Source: Vulcanimicrobiota bacterium
GTDB taxonomy: Bacteria; Vulcanimicrobiota; Xenobia; Xenobiales; JADMJV01
Direction: 5' to 3'
Length of the DNA stretch: 64,000 nt
NCBI GenBank assembly: GCA_023447635.1
Contig: JAEXNA010000100.1
Span: 1 to 64,000 of the forward strand
In this document: positions 42,146-51,127 of the stretch, one piece after another
How the letters are laid out: each line of letters begins with the position of its first letter
Position numbering within the stretch: position 1 is the stretch's first letter
Notes under the pieces: generated by a model
Seen by the model: the letters and a program-made list of their open reading frames with translations, nothing else
What the model was told of the DNA's origin: nothing
Database searches by the model: none
Position numbers and translations under genes: made by a program

Positions 42146-43750
42146 TCAGTGGTGGCTTGGCACTACGGGAAGTGGCGGCGGCGGAGAAGTCGAGTCGAGC
42201 CGCGAGAGCGGGGCTTGCGGCGAGGGCTCTCGTTGGCCTCGGGCCACCGCCTTGCTGCGCGCGGCTTGCCAGGTCGGCTTGATCTGATAGTCGGATTCGT
42301 GGTGCCCGCTGTGGCACGGTCCGCAGAGCAGTTCCAGGCTTCCCAGGCTGCTGTCGCCGCCCTCGCAGACCGGGCGTCGATGATGAACGTGCAGCCCACC
42401 GTTCGAGCAGCCGCAGCGTTCGCAGCGATGACCGGCCCTCAGGTAGAGCGCCCGCAACGTCGCTGCGGGCACATTTTCGCGTTTCGGCTTCTTCCCGGGC
42501 CGAGGATTCGACAAAGGCGCCTCCGTCGACCCGGCGGAGGTCGCTGGCGTCTCACTCGGAGGAACGACGATCTTCGCTGCCTCGGCGCTCGATGGCCCGG
42601 TCGAATCATCGCCTTTCGCCCGCCGGGCCGGCTCAGCACGCTTTACCCGCTGGGGAGGCTTCGTGGCGGAATTTGCTGGCGGGTCGGCTTCGCCATACTG
42701 GCCCCGCTTAGCGTCCTGAGACCTGGCCTGCTGAACCGCCTCGGGCGAGGCGGGAAGCGGTCCCTGCGCGGTCTCGTACCAGCCGTGGTCTCCGTCGGTC
42801 GAGGTATGCACGACGACCTGGTACTTCAGCCGAGTTCGCGAGGTCGTCGCCGCCAGGTGCGCCTCGCACATGCGCACGACGGTCGCAGCCCGATCCACGC
42901 GTCCCCCGATCTGAGCCTTGGCGCACCGCTCGGACTGTTCGAAGATCGCGTACTGGTCCGGCGTGAACTCGACCGTCACCCGGATCTTTCGGGCCGCCGA
43001 ATTTGCCAGCGTGGGCGGAGCGAACGGCCGCTCTTCTCCCTCGAAGCTGTCCCTGGTGGGGAATGACTCGTGAGCGTTCTCACCTGACGAGGCCTCCCGC
43101 TCGCGACCCACGGCAGCTTCGGAATCGAGGCCGGGTCCCGAGAGCCTCGACGCGACCCCCGGCGTTTGGGCCTCGGGTGCGCGACTATCAGGGCAAGCCT
43201 TAAGCGCCTTCTCCCTAGCCTCGCGGGCCTGCTCCTCCGCCAACTTGTCGAAGACTTGCTCCACATCGGGAGGCGCGACAAACGGCTTCTGCTTAAGCGA
43301 CCCGTTCAGCCCCTGTTGCTTTTTCCAGGCCCGTGGGCTCATCGCCACCGCGCTAACCACCTGCGTCGAATTGTGCTCGAGCGAATAGGCCAGCCAGGTC
43401 CTTTCGGTCTCCGGCGTGACCACCGACTGCAGAGCGCGAAGCTTACCCCAGCAGAGCAGCCCTTCCTGATACGCCGCCGAGAACAGCGGCAGATGCTCTA
43501 GCGCTCGCGCCGTGAGCATGAGCAGATATGCCTTCTTGCTCGACAGCTTCAGCGACTTCTCGGCATACTCGTTGAGCGAAGCGTAGCCCAGATCCAGGTA
43601 GCGCTTGCTACGCGCCGTAGCCAGCAGACAAACGCCCATCTTCCACTCGCAGCCGCCCAGGTCGCGCCGAATCCGCAGGTTCACCCCGTGCAGTTTCTCC
43701 GGCGCCAACCGCTTCAGCTTTCTCAACGATTTTTTCAGACACAAAGACAT
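42146..43750 (-). CDS. DUF222-type protein with C-terminal HNH endonuclease domain
   Basis: The 534-residue protein has an N-terminal helical region (about 45-140, ARSKRYLDLGYASLNEYAEK) typical of DUF222-like HNH proteins, a low-complexity middle (about 180-430), and a C-terminal HNH domain: HRCERCGCSNGGLHVHHRRP, then LLCGPCHSGHHE, with zinc-binding Cys pairs and the catalytic His. Such proteins often occur in several copies per genome and are linked to mobile DNA, but their target is unknown. It borders the repeat locus at its 3' end and a lower-GC segment at its 5' end. Confidence 0.82.
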   Translation of the reverse strand: MSLCLKKSLRKLKRLAPEKLHGVNLRIRRDLGGCEWKMGVCLLATARSKRYLDLGYASLNEYAEKSLKLSSKKAYLLMLTARALEHLPLFSAAYQEGLLCWGKLRALQSVVTPETERTWLAYSLEHNSTQVVSAVAMSPRAWKKQQGLNGSLKQKPFVAPPDVEQVFDKLAEEQAREAREKALKACPDSRAPEAQTPGVASRLSGPGLDSEAAVGREREASSGENAHESFPTRDSFEGEERPFAPPTLANSAARKIRVTVEFTPDQYAIFEQSERCAKAQIGGRVDRAATVVRMCEAHLAATTSRTRLKYQVVVHTSTDGDHGWYETAQGPLPASPEAVQQARSQDAKRGQYGEADPPANSATKPPQRVKRAEPARRAKGDDSTGPSSAEAAKIVVPPSETPATSAGSTEAPLSNPRPGKKPKRENVPAATLRALYLRAGHRCERCGCSNGGLHVHHRRPVCEGGDSSLGSLELLCGPCHSGHHESDYQIKPTWQAARSKAVARGQREPSPQAPLSRLDSTSPPPPLPVVPSHH

Positions 43751-44083
43751 CGATGCCCCCCGACACGTTTTGTTGAACTTACCCAGGACTTCGCAAGTCC
43801 ACTGCAGACACCTTTCTCTGCTGTGAAATTTTGTTCACTATTTTATTTGGCCTTCTACGACAAGGTGTCGAGATTCCCCACTGGGGATTCCGGTGGGAGG
43901 CCGAGGCGGTTGGAGGCAGAAGCGGGCGGGTGGAGCCGGTAGTGCGGGAGCTACGTCGAGTTGGTATAAGCGAGCGAGTTGCCTGAAAGCTATGTGGTGG
44001 GTTCGCTGCGGAGAGTTCCAAAGAGGCCCTTAATGGGATACCGGATCATACGCGAGTCTGCCGCCCAGCCACTGCCCTTTAGT
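43751..44083. other. Non-coding stretch upstream of the HNH gene
   Basis: I see no gene here. The stretch 43820-43860 is AT-rich and may contain the HNH promoter on the minus strand. A small hairpin GACTT-CGC-AAGTC lies around 43793. Base composition falls here compared with the flagellar region. Confidence 0.5.
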
Positions 44084-44500
44084 TCAGGGTTTGACCTCGA
44101 TCGCCAGGGCGCCGTGGCTTTTTAGCGCTCTGGTGACGGAACCCGAGCTGCTGGCCCAATAGACTAAGATAGAGCCCAGACCCTTTTGGGCAGCTTAAGT
44201 ACTTGTCAGGTATGTTGCCTTCTACCAGGTGGAAGCGGGCGTAACCCTTCGGATAATCCCTTCGCCCAGGGACAAAGTGCTGTTTGGGCACGCGAGTCGC
44301 TTGAATCGACACGTTCATCAGGTCAGCTTTTCCCATCATTAGCTTGCAAGGCTGAATGATAATCACTCGTTCTTGAAGCCAATTCTCCAAGCCCTGGACA
44401 ATAGAACTTCACCGTGGGTAAGGGCCTCGCCGCCGGTAAGTGAAAGCTCCGATTCCTTGTTTAATTCAGTGATCTGCAGAAGCCACCTGTTATCTAACAT
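44084..44500 (-). pseudogene. Frameshifted gene remnant (third in a decayed run)
   Basis: Three coding-like pieces lie in different minus-strand frames. The first, from ATG 44500, reads MLDNRWLLQITELNKESELS and ends at a stop at 44363. The second (from about 44390) reads VIIIQPCKLMMGKADLMNVS and continues to YARFHLVEGNIPDKY. The third reads TRALKSHGALAIEVKP and ends at TGA 44084-44086. Two frameshifts would join them into one gene of about 139 residues. I do not recognise the product. Sequencing error cannot be excluded, but the neighbours are broken as well. Confidence 0.45.
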
Positions 44501-44571
44501 ATTCGCTCAATACCCAGCCAGGTCTGAATTGCAGAAGTTCCGCTCTTTCAAGAGCGAAAGGCAATGTTTGA

Positions 44572-45090
44572 TCATTGAGAGTTCACTGGAATCCATTTAG
44601 TCTCAGCTTCCACGTATTTGGTAGTCGAAGGATTTATATAGATTCTGCAAGTTAATTTTAGGTGAGACGATCTATTGAGATAATCCTTAACAATACGCGA
44701 CCTCACAAATTCAAAGGGTAGGTTCAGGACACGATGCTCCCCAGGTGCTAGTGGTGTAAGTTTGACAGGCTTCCTTACAAGAAGGTCCTTGTAGCTACCG
44801 CCGTAAAGCACACTATGCTTGATTGAGCTGTTAATCAGTAACTTGCTCTCTGAGTCCATTAGAAGCACGCCAATGCTTCCTGGCACATAGACCTTTTGAT
44901 CCTGAAAGAGGTTATCGTAAAAAGCTAGAGCTTCTTTGCCCGGGTTAGACAATTGAACGACTATCTTATTGTTCTAAAATTCCATCTCGAGCTTAGGCTT
45001 CTCCTGTCCCATTACTGGTGCAGAGATCACCAAAACCCAAAATATCCCGAACACCCAATTCTTCAATGAACCGCTTTGACCAAAATCCAT
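44572..45090 (-). pseudogene. Secreted protein gene interrupted by an in-frame TAG
   Basis: From ATG 45090 the frame reads MDFGQSGSLKNWVFGIFWVL, then VISAPVMGQ, a clear signal peptide. Codon 39 is TAG at 44974-44976. The same frame then continues with NNKIVVQLSNPGKEALAFYD to a normal stop at 44572, for 172 sense codons. AGGAAGGA lies about ten bases before the ATG, so the gene start is genuine. Without the TAG it would be a secreted beta-rich protein of unknown function. The lower GC suggests acquired DNA. Confidence 0.7.
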
Positions 45091-45096
45091 TTTTCT

Positions 45097-45401
45097 TCAG
45101 TCCTTCCTATAAATGTCGATACTGAAGCCCTCTTGCCAAATGATGCCATTCTCATGGATTGGAGCAGTTTGCGGTTCAATATCTGTACCACTTTCCCCGG
45201 TCACCATAATAACTCCATCTTTGAACCCGGTGACAGTGGCGCTATGCATCATAGGGTCATCTCTCCAGCTTATCTCAAGCTGTAGACGGCTTTATCCCCA
45301 AATTTGATGTCGTGCGGTCCCATGAAATTAAAGTTTTCTATTACCAGATAGTAGCCGTCATAGATTACATGGCGCCGCCGGACTCGCGTTCGGAGCTCCA
45401 C
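45097..45401 (-). pseudogene. Frameshifted gene remnant upstream of the TAG-broken gene
   Basis: One minus-strand frame reads VIYDGYYLVIENFNFMGPHD and then IKFGDKAVYSL until a stop near 45270. The next frame carries on with EISWRDDPMMHSATVTGFKD, later IIWQEGFSIDIYRKD, and stops at TGA 45097-45099. A single missing base near 45275 would join them. The stop is six bases before the next gene's start codon region, so the two were an operon. The true 5' end is unclear: a GTG at 45401 is possible, but coding-like sequence in the same frame (GTIVFPQGATAEQPRGVLQF) continues upstream beyond a TGA at 45417. Confidence 0.55.
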
Positions 45402-45588
45402 CTGAGGTTCGTGTCTTCAGGTTGCCGCGCCGTCGCTGTCCTTATCGAACTGCAAGACCCCGCGCGGCTGCTCCGCCGTGGCTCCTTGAGGGAAGACGAT
45501 GGTCCCCTCCATCCCGATCTGTCCCTCCAACAGCCCCCTCCCACAGCCCTCAAGAGGCGCGCTACCTTTGGTCGCGAAAGGCCGGCGC

Positions 45589-46911
45589 ATGAGTCAAACC
45601 GTCACCTTGAAAAGCCGTCGCGTCGTCCTGCCTGAGGGCGAGCAGCCCGCCTCCCTGGTCCTGGAAAGCGGGCGGATCCAGCGCATCGCCGCCTACGAGG
45701 ATCCCGGCGAAGGCGTCGTGGTCGACTACGGCGACAAGGCGATCCTGCCGGGCGTGATCGACACCCACGTCCACTTCAACGAGCCCGGCCGCACCGAGTG
45801 GGAAGGCTGGCGCTCCGGAACCTCCGCCGCGCTGGCCGGCGGCGTCACCACGGTGGTCGAGATGCCGCTGAACTCCATCCCCTCCACCGTGGACCTCCCC
45901 TCCCTGCAGCTCAAACACGACTCCATGCCAGGCCAACTGTTCTGCGACGTCGGCCTGTGGGGCGGCGCCGTGCCCGGCAACGCCGCCGACCTGGAACCGA
46001 TGGTCAAAGCCGGCGTGCTCGGACTGAAGTCGTTCATGTCCGACCCCGGTACCGCCGAGTTCCGCAACCTCGACCGTGAGGGCCTGAGAACCGCCATGCA
46101 GGCGATCGCCAAAATCGACTCCGTCCTGCTGCTGCACGCCGAGTGGCCCGACGCCCTGGTCGAACCCGACCCCGAAGCCGACCCGCTAAGCTACGCCTCC
46201 TGGCTGAACACCCGCCCCGTGGCCGCCGAACGCGAAGCGATCAAGGTCGTGGTCGAACTGGCCAAAGAGACCGGCTGCCGCTGCCACATCGTGCATGTCG
46301 CCAGCCACGAAGCGCTCGACGTGCTGGAAGGCAGCCCCGTCACCTGCGAAACCTGCGCCCACTACCTGGCCTTCTCGGCCGAAGAGATCGCCGACCGCGC
46401 CACCAACTTCAAATGCGCTCCGCCGATCCGCGAGGCCCGCCATCGCGAAGGGCTGTGGAAGGCGCTGGGGGAGGGGAAGATCCAAATGGTGACCAGCGAT
46501 CACTCCCCCTGCCCCCCCGACCTGAAGAACGAAAGCTTCCTGGCCTCCTGGGGAGGCATCGCCGGGGTCCAGATGCTGCTGCCGGTCACCTGGACCGGAG
46601 CCTCCACCCGAGGTTTCGGCCTGAACGACCTGACCCGCTGGCTCTGCTCCGAACCGGCCCGCCTGGCCGGTCTGCAGTACGAGCGCGGCAGCATCAAAGA
46701 AGGCTACCTGGCCCACCTGGTCGTCTTCGACCCCGAGGCCGAGCGCACCGCCGAAGCGCTCCTGCACCGCTACTCAGGCTCGCCTTACGAAGGCCGGGTC
46801 TGGAAAGGCGTGGTCGAGGCCGTCTACCTGCACGGCGATCTGGCCTATAGTGGCTCCACCGTAGCCTCAAAACCCGGAGGGCGAATCGTCTCCAACAATG
46901 GAGGTCAATGA
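45589..46911 (+). CDS. allB: Allantoinase
   Basis: Allantoinase opens the ring of allantoin to give allantoate. The 440-residue protein has the amidohydrolase metal ligands in order: H60 and H62 in DTHVHFNEPGRTEWEGW (an allantoinase signature), the carboxylated K147 in GLKSFMSD, H183 in LLHAEWP, H236 in HIVHVAS and D304 in TSDHSPCP. The ATG at 45589 follows AAAGG; a longer open frame upstream is in non-conserved sequence. The gene opens a cluster of ureide-pathway genes. Confidence 0.95.
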   Translation: MSQTVTLKSRRVVLPEGEQPASLVLESGRIQRIAAYEDPGEGVVVDYGDKAILPGVIDTHVHFNEPGRTEWEGWRSGTSAALAGGVTTVVEMPLNSIPSTVDLPSLQLKHDSMPGQLFCDVGLWGGAVPGNAADLEPMVKAGVLGLKSFMSDPGTAEFRNLDREGLRTAMQAIAKIDSVLLLHAEWPDALVEPDPEADPLSYASWLNTRPVAAEREAIKVVVELAKETGCRCHIVHVASHEALDVLEGSPVTCETCAHYLAFSAEEIADRATNFKCAPPIREARHREGLWKALGEGKIQMVTSDHSPCPPDLKNESFLASWGGIAGVQMLLPVTWTGASTRGFGLNDLTRWLCSEPARLAGLQYERGSIKEGYLAHLVVFDPEAERTAEALLHRYSGSPYEGRVWKGVVEAVYLHGDLAYSGSTVASKPGGRIVSNNGGQ

Positions 46912-47008
46912 CTCTATTTCAGGACCCGCCAAAGTCGGTAAGCTCAAAGCTCTAAGGAACAGGCCCATCTGTGAGGTCTTCGCCCAGCTCCCAGGCCGGA
47001 ACATAACC

Positions 47009-47881
47009 TCAGAGACGACTTCTGAGCTCGCTGACGCCGGACAGTTTCTGCTGCAAGGTGGGCGACAGCACTCCTTTGGCGTAGCGATCGCAGAAGGCGA
47101 TGGCGTATCTGGCCATAGCCGAATGGTGACGTTTGTCGAGTTCGGTCCAGGCCAGGTGGCCCGCCTGACGGAAGTTCACGAACACCTTATCGCCACTGGT
47201 CTGGTCGTAAGCGCCACCTTCACGGGAGACGTAGGGGGTGATCCATTGGTCGCTCGTGCCGCCCTGGTACATCACCGGAACCTCGATCCGGGATAGTTCG
47301 CCTCGCTGCAGATAAGGGTTCAGATAAGGCGAGAGAGCCACCACGCCCGCCAGCCGCAGATCCGAACTCCAACCGTCCCTGGCGCCTGCCATCCCCAGGG
47401 CGGTGTAGCCGCCCAGCGAGTGACCCATCAAGATGACCGGTCCCTCTTGATACAGACGCGCCAGTCGGGGCTCCTTCGGGATCGCCCTGTAGACCGCGAG
47501 CAGGTCGTCGCGCCGATCTCTGTAGGTCGCCGATGTCCAACTCTCCGGTCGGCCGAAAGAGGCCTGCGGACGGGACTTGCCTTCGCCGCCGGCCCACGAC
47601 GCGGCGTCCCTGTGGTTCGGAGCCAGCACCAGATAGCCGGCCCCGGCCAGAGACGCCATCAAGGAGCTCGACTGAAGGTTGACGCCGCCGAAGCCGTGGG
47701 AGAACAGAACCAGCGGCAGCGGGCGGTCGACCTCGGCGGGGAACCAGGCCGCTACCTGACGCCCCTCGAGCCGCAGAGTCGAGGTTTGAACCTTGAGGGG
47801 TGCGGCGGGAGCGGAGACGCTATTGATCATCAGCAGCAGAGAGCCGAGGGCCAGCTTGCGAAGGGTGGAAGTGCAGTTCAT
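47009..47881 (-). CDS. Secreted alpha/beta hydrolase
   Basis: The 290-residue protein starts with a signal peptide (KLALGSLLLMINSVSAPAA) and has an alpha/beta hydrolase fold. The oxyanion segment LVLFSHGFGG, nucleophile elbow GHSLGGY, acid GTSDQWI and histidine RQAGHLAW form the triad. It resembles the dienelactone-hydrolase/platelet-activating-factor-acetylhydrolase-like group. The substrate is unknown. It interrupts the ureide cluster on the opposite strand, so a link with that pathway is uncertain. Confidence 0.85.
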   Translation of the reverse strand: MNCTSTLRKLALGSLLLMINSVSAPAAPLKVQTSTLRLEGRQVAAWFPAEVDRPLPLVLFSHGFGGVNLQSSSLMASLAGAGYLVLAPNHRDAASWAGGEGKSRPQASFGRPESWTSATYRDRRDDLLAVYRAIPKEPRLARLYQEGPVILMGHSLGGYTALGMAGARDGWSSDLRLAGVVALSPYLNPYLQRGELSRIEVPVMYQGGTSDQWITPYVSREGGAYDQTSGDKVFVNFRQAGHLAWTELDKRHHSAMARYAIAFCDRYAKGVLSPTLQQKLSGVSELRSRL

Positions 47882-47995
47882 CGCCCGGGACTAACCCTCG
47901 CCCGGACCGGCGGTTGCGAGGGCGCTCAGGAAGGACCTGGAGGGGGTCGGTGGAAACCGTCGCCTCGGTTTGTAAGGGCCGAAGGAGGTTCTCCC

Positions 47996-49471
47996 GTGGT
48001 GAAGGATTACATCGACCTTGCCAGCGATCGCCTGCGTGGTCACGTGCTGGCTGTGAGCAGCGAAATCGACGGCAGCGCCCGCCGACTGCTGCAGTCGAGT
48101 TGCCCTGACGCCCTGTTCGAAGGGAACAAGCGGCTCAAGGAGACCAGCGACGCCTGGTTCACGCGTCGCCGCTCGTCCGGCAACGAATGGGTGGTCGTCC
48201 GTCTGGGCGTGCCCGGCCTGGTCAGGGAGCTTGTGGTAGGCACTCGGGGAGTAGGAACCGACTGCCCCGGCTTCGCCTCGGTGGAGGGCTGTGTCGCCCC
48301 TCACGGCGCCCTTCCAGAAGAGCTGGACGGCTGGATCGAACTCCTCCCGAAATCCGCTATCAAGGGCGACTGTCAGAACCGCTTCGACGTGCTCTCGCGA
48401 CAGCGCTTCACCCACCTTCGCTTGAACGTCTATCCCGACGGCGCGGTCTCGCGCTTCCGCGTGCTGGGCGAGGCGCTGCCTGATTGGACCGCCACCGGGC
48501 GCACCTTCCCGCCCTATCTGGACCTTGCCGCCGGACGCAACGGCGGTCTGGTGGCCAGCACCAGCGCCACCGCGATCGGCAAAGGGAGACACCTCATCGC
48601 CCCGGATTCGCCGACCAGCGACCAGGACGGATGGGTGACCGAGCGCCGCCGCGAACCGGGATGCGACGAGGCCGCGATCAGGCTGGCCGCCCGCGGTCGG
48701 ATCCGGACGGCCGTGGTCGACACCCACCATCTGACCGACCACGCGGCTCCCGCGATAAGCCTGGAGGCCGCCACCGGATGGGAGCAGCCGGAAGAGGGCG
48801 ACTGGTTCGAGATTCTGCCCGTGCAGCGACTGCTGCCCGACACGGAGCACATCTTCGATAGCGGTTTTCTCGAGCACGGCGACGTGAGCTGGGTGCGGCT
48901 GAAACTGCATCCGGCCGGCGGCGTTTCCCGACTGCGCCTGTGGGGCGAAGTCTCGCCCGAAGGCGTGATCTCGAGTCGTCTGGGCTATCTGAACGCTTGC
49001 GGCGAGCCCGAACTGCACGGGATCTTCATGGCGGTTTGCCATTCGGTGAAGTTCGCCAGCGAACTGTGCGAGATGGCGCCGTTCGAGAGCGTGGCCGACC
49101 TGCAAAGGAAAGGCGCCACCGCCTGGTCGCGCTGTCGCGAAAAGGATTGGAAAGAGTCGCTGGCCGGTCACCCGAGAATCGGCCAGAAGGCCAGCGGCAA
49201 CGACCTGGCTTCCCGCTGGTCGCGAGGCGAGCAGTCGAAGGCGGCCACTCCTGATGAAGCCGTCAAGGCCGAACTGGCCGCTCGCCAGGCCGAGTACGAA
49301 GAGAAGTTTGGCTTCATCTTCCTGATCTGCGCTTCCGGGCGCAGCAGCGGGGAGATTTTGGCCGCGTTGAACGAACGGATGGAGCAAGCGCCCGAGCGCG
49401 AACTGCAGACCGTGGCCGAGGAACTGGCCAAGATCATTCACCTGAGACTGGAGAAGCTTTTAGAGTCATGA
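47996..49471 (+). CDS. Allantoicase fused to OHCU decarboxylase
   Basis: This 491-residue protein joins two enzymes of ureide metabolism. Residues about 1-325 are allantoicase: two discoidin-like jelly rolls, each with an LRL(N/H)xxPxGGxxRxRxxGE-like end (HLRLNVYPDGAVSRFRVLGE and VRLKLHPAGGVSRLRLWGE). Residues about 330-490 are OHCU decarboxylase (UraD): the catalytic His in AVCHSVKF, then LAGHPRIGQKASG and KFGFIFLICASGRSSGEIL. It would make ureidoglycolate plus urea from allantoate and also form (S)-allantoin from OHCU. The start is GTG at 47996 with AAGGAGG seven bases upstream; the adjacent GTG at 47999 is an alternative. Confidence 0.92.
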   Translation: MVKDYIDLASDRLRGHVLAVSSEIDGSARRLLQSSCPDALFEGNKRLKETSDAWFTRRRSSGNEWVVVRLGVPGLVRELVVGTRGVGTDCPGFASVEGCVAPHGALPEELDGWIELLPKSAIKGDCQNRFDVLSRQRFTHLRLNVYPDGAVSRFRVLGEALPDWTATGRTFPPYLDLAAGRNGGLVASTSATAIGKGRHLIAPDSPTSDQDGWVTERRREPGCDEAAIRLAARGRIRTAVVDTHHLTDHAAPAISLEAATGWEQPEEGDWFEILPVQRLLPDTEHIFDSGFLEHGDVSWVRLKLHPAGGVSRLRLWGEVSPEGVISSRLGYLNACGEPELHGIFMAVCHSVKFASELCEMAPFESVADLQRKGATAWSRCREKDWKESLAGHPRIGQKASGNDLASRWSRGEQSKAATPDEAVKAELAARQAEYEEKFGFIFLICASGRSSGEILAALNERMEQAPERELQTVAEELAKIIHLRLEKLLES

Positions 49472-49809
49472 GCGCTATCACCACCCACATTCTCGACACT
49501 TCGATCGGGAAACCCGCCGCCAACGTTCCCGTCTTTCTGGATATCCTGGAAGAGGGCGAATGGCAACGTCTGGGCTCCGGCGCGACCGACGCCGACGGTA
49601 GGGTCAAGACGCTGCTGCCGGCCGGGCACGCACTGGTCCAGGGCACCTACCGCCTGGAGTTTCGCGTGGCCGATTACTTCGAGGCGCAGGAGGTCAAGGG
49701 GTTCTACCCCTACGTGAAGATCGTGTTCACGCTCGAAGATCTGGATAGCCACTACCACGTTCCGCTGCTGCTGAACCCTTACGGCTACTCGACCTATCGC
49801 GGCTCGTAG
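49468..49809 (+). CDS. 5-hydroxyisourate hydrolase (transthyretin-like)
   Basis: The 113-residue protein hydrolyses 5-hydroxyisourate, the product of urate oxidation, to OHCU, the substrate of the UraD domain upstream. ITTHILDTSIGKPA at the start supplies the catalytic His (H7), and the C-terminal YRGS is the family signature. The ATG overlaps the stop of the fusion gene (ATGA), so both enzymes for consecutive steps are made together. Confidence 0.95.
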   Translation: MSAITTHILDTSIGKPAANVPVFLDILEEGEWQRLGSGATDADGRVKTLLPAGHALVQGTYRLEFRVADYFEAQEVKGFYPYVKIVFTLEDLDSHYHVPLLLNPYGYSTYRGS

Positions 49810-49924
49810 TTCTTAGAGCTACGGCTACCAGGGGCGAGACCCTCGGGCCGGGAATGTTGGTCCACTTAAGGGGTGGCGTGCGACCGCGTACCCGCCCGCT
49901 TGCGAGGAAAGGTTTGATGTCACG

Positions 49925-51127
49925 ATGAGCGCCGCGGCCCTGGATTGGGCGAATCTTCTTATCCGCTGGTTCCACGTTATCGCGGGGATCTGGTGGATCG
50001 GCAGTTCGCTATATTTCGTCTGGTTGGACAATTCGTTCGAGCCTCCGAAAGAGGCGCGTGACGGCGTCGACGGCGAGACCTTCATGGTGCACGGCGGCTT
50101 CTACTACCTGGTCGAGAAGCGGCGCATGCAGCCGAACAAGATGCCAGAGAAGCTACACTGGTTCAAGTGGGAAGCGACCTTCACCTGGATCAGCGGCATG
50201 ATGCTGCTGATCGTGGCGTACTACCTGACCGGCAGCGGCAGTTCGCTGATCGACAAGAACGTGGCCGACCTGACCCTGCCCGTGGCGGTCGGCGCCTCGC
50301 TGGCGCTGGTGATCGGCTGCTGGCTGGCTTACGACCTGATGTGGCAGACCATCGGCAAGGCGAACGAGAAGGTCGGAACGGTGCTCTCCATCACCGGCCT
50401 GGTCGGGCTGGCCTACGGCTTGACCCATCTGTTCAGCGGCCGCGCGGCGTTTATCCATTTCGGCGCCATCCTGGGCACCATCATGGTGGCCAACGTCTGG
50501 ATCCGCATCTTGCCCGGACAGAAAAAGATGCTCGACGACGCGATGGCGGGGCGCACCCCGGACTACTCGCAGGGCAAGTACGCCAAGGTTCGCAGCGTTC
50601 ACAACTCTTACATGACGTTCCCGGTCATCTTCATGATGATCTCGAACCACTACGCCAACACCTTCGGCAACCCGTACAACTGGGTCGTCATTCTGCTCTT
50701 GTTCATCGTGGGCGCGGGCGTTCGCCATCACCAGATCACCTCCGAGCGCGGCAAGCCCGAGCGCTGGGTCCTGGCGCCCGCTCTGCTTTCGCTGGTCGCG
50801 GTGATCGCGCTGACCACCCATCGTCCGGCCCCGGCCGGCGGCGCGGTGGCCCAAAAAGACCTGGTGCCGTTTGGCAAGGTGCTCCTGATCGTCAACAACC
50901 GCTGCACCCCGTGCCATTCCAGCGAGCCGTTTCAGCCGGGCTACAAGATCGACGCCCCGCCCAAAGGAGTCCTGTTAGAGACTCCGGAGGAGATCAAGAA
51001 GCAGGCCGCCTTGATCTACCAGCAGGCGGTCAAAACCAAAGTGATGCCGTTCGGCAATATGACCCGGATGACCCAGGACGAACGCGACACGCTGGGTCAG
51101 TGGATCGAGCAGCAGGGGGGCATCTAG
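49925..51127 (+). CDS. puuD: Membrane urate oxidase PuuD with cytochrome c domain
   Basis: PuuD oxidises urate to 5-hydroxyisourate in the inner membrane and passes electrons to the respiratory chain. The 400-residue protein has about eight transmembrane segments (first at 10-33, WFHVIAGIWWIGSSLYFVW) with conserved His, and a C-terminal cytochrome c domain: haem site C327-T-P-C330-H331 and a later Met ligand in VMPFGNMTRM. It is the entry enzyme of this cluster and replaces a soluble uricase. No xanthine dehydrogenase is in the window. Confidence 0.94.
   Translation: MSAAALDWANLLIRWFHVIAGIWWIGSSLYFVWLDNSFEPPKEARDGVDGETFMVHGGFYYLVEKRRMQPNKMPEKLHWFKWEATFTWISGMMLLIVAYYLTGSGSSLIDKNVADLTLPVAVGASLALVIGCWLAYDLMWQTIGKANEKVGTVLSITGLVGLAYGLTHLFSGRAAFIHFGAILGTIMVANVWIRILPGQKKMLDDAMAGRTPDYSQGKYAKVRSVHNSYMTFPVIFMMISNHYANTFGNPYNWVVILLLFIVGAGVRHHQITSERGKPERWVLAPALLSLVAVIALTTHRPAPAGGAVAQKDLVPFGKVLLIVNNRCTPCHSSEPFQPGYKIDAPPKGVLLETPEEIKKQAALIYQQAVKTKVMPFGNMTRMTQDERDTLGQWIEQQGGI

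Noticed and set aside
44974..44976. TAG read as pyrrolysine or suppressed
   Set aside because: There is no sign of pyrrolysine genes, no conserved context, and neighbouring genes are broken too, so decay is simpler.
46898..47296. 132-residue plus-strand open frame after allantoinase
   Set aside because: It is antisense to the conserved alpha/beta hydrolase and lacks any family feature.
50167..51099. Upstream part of the 1047-residue frame before the metallo-beta-lactamase protein
   Set aside because: It overlaps puuD in another frame and is Arg/Gly-rich without family similarity.
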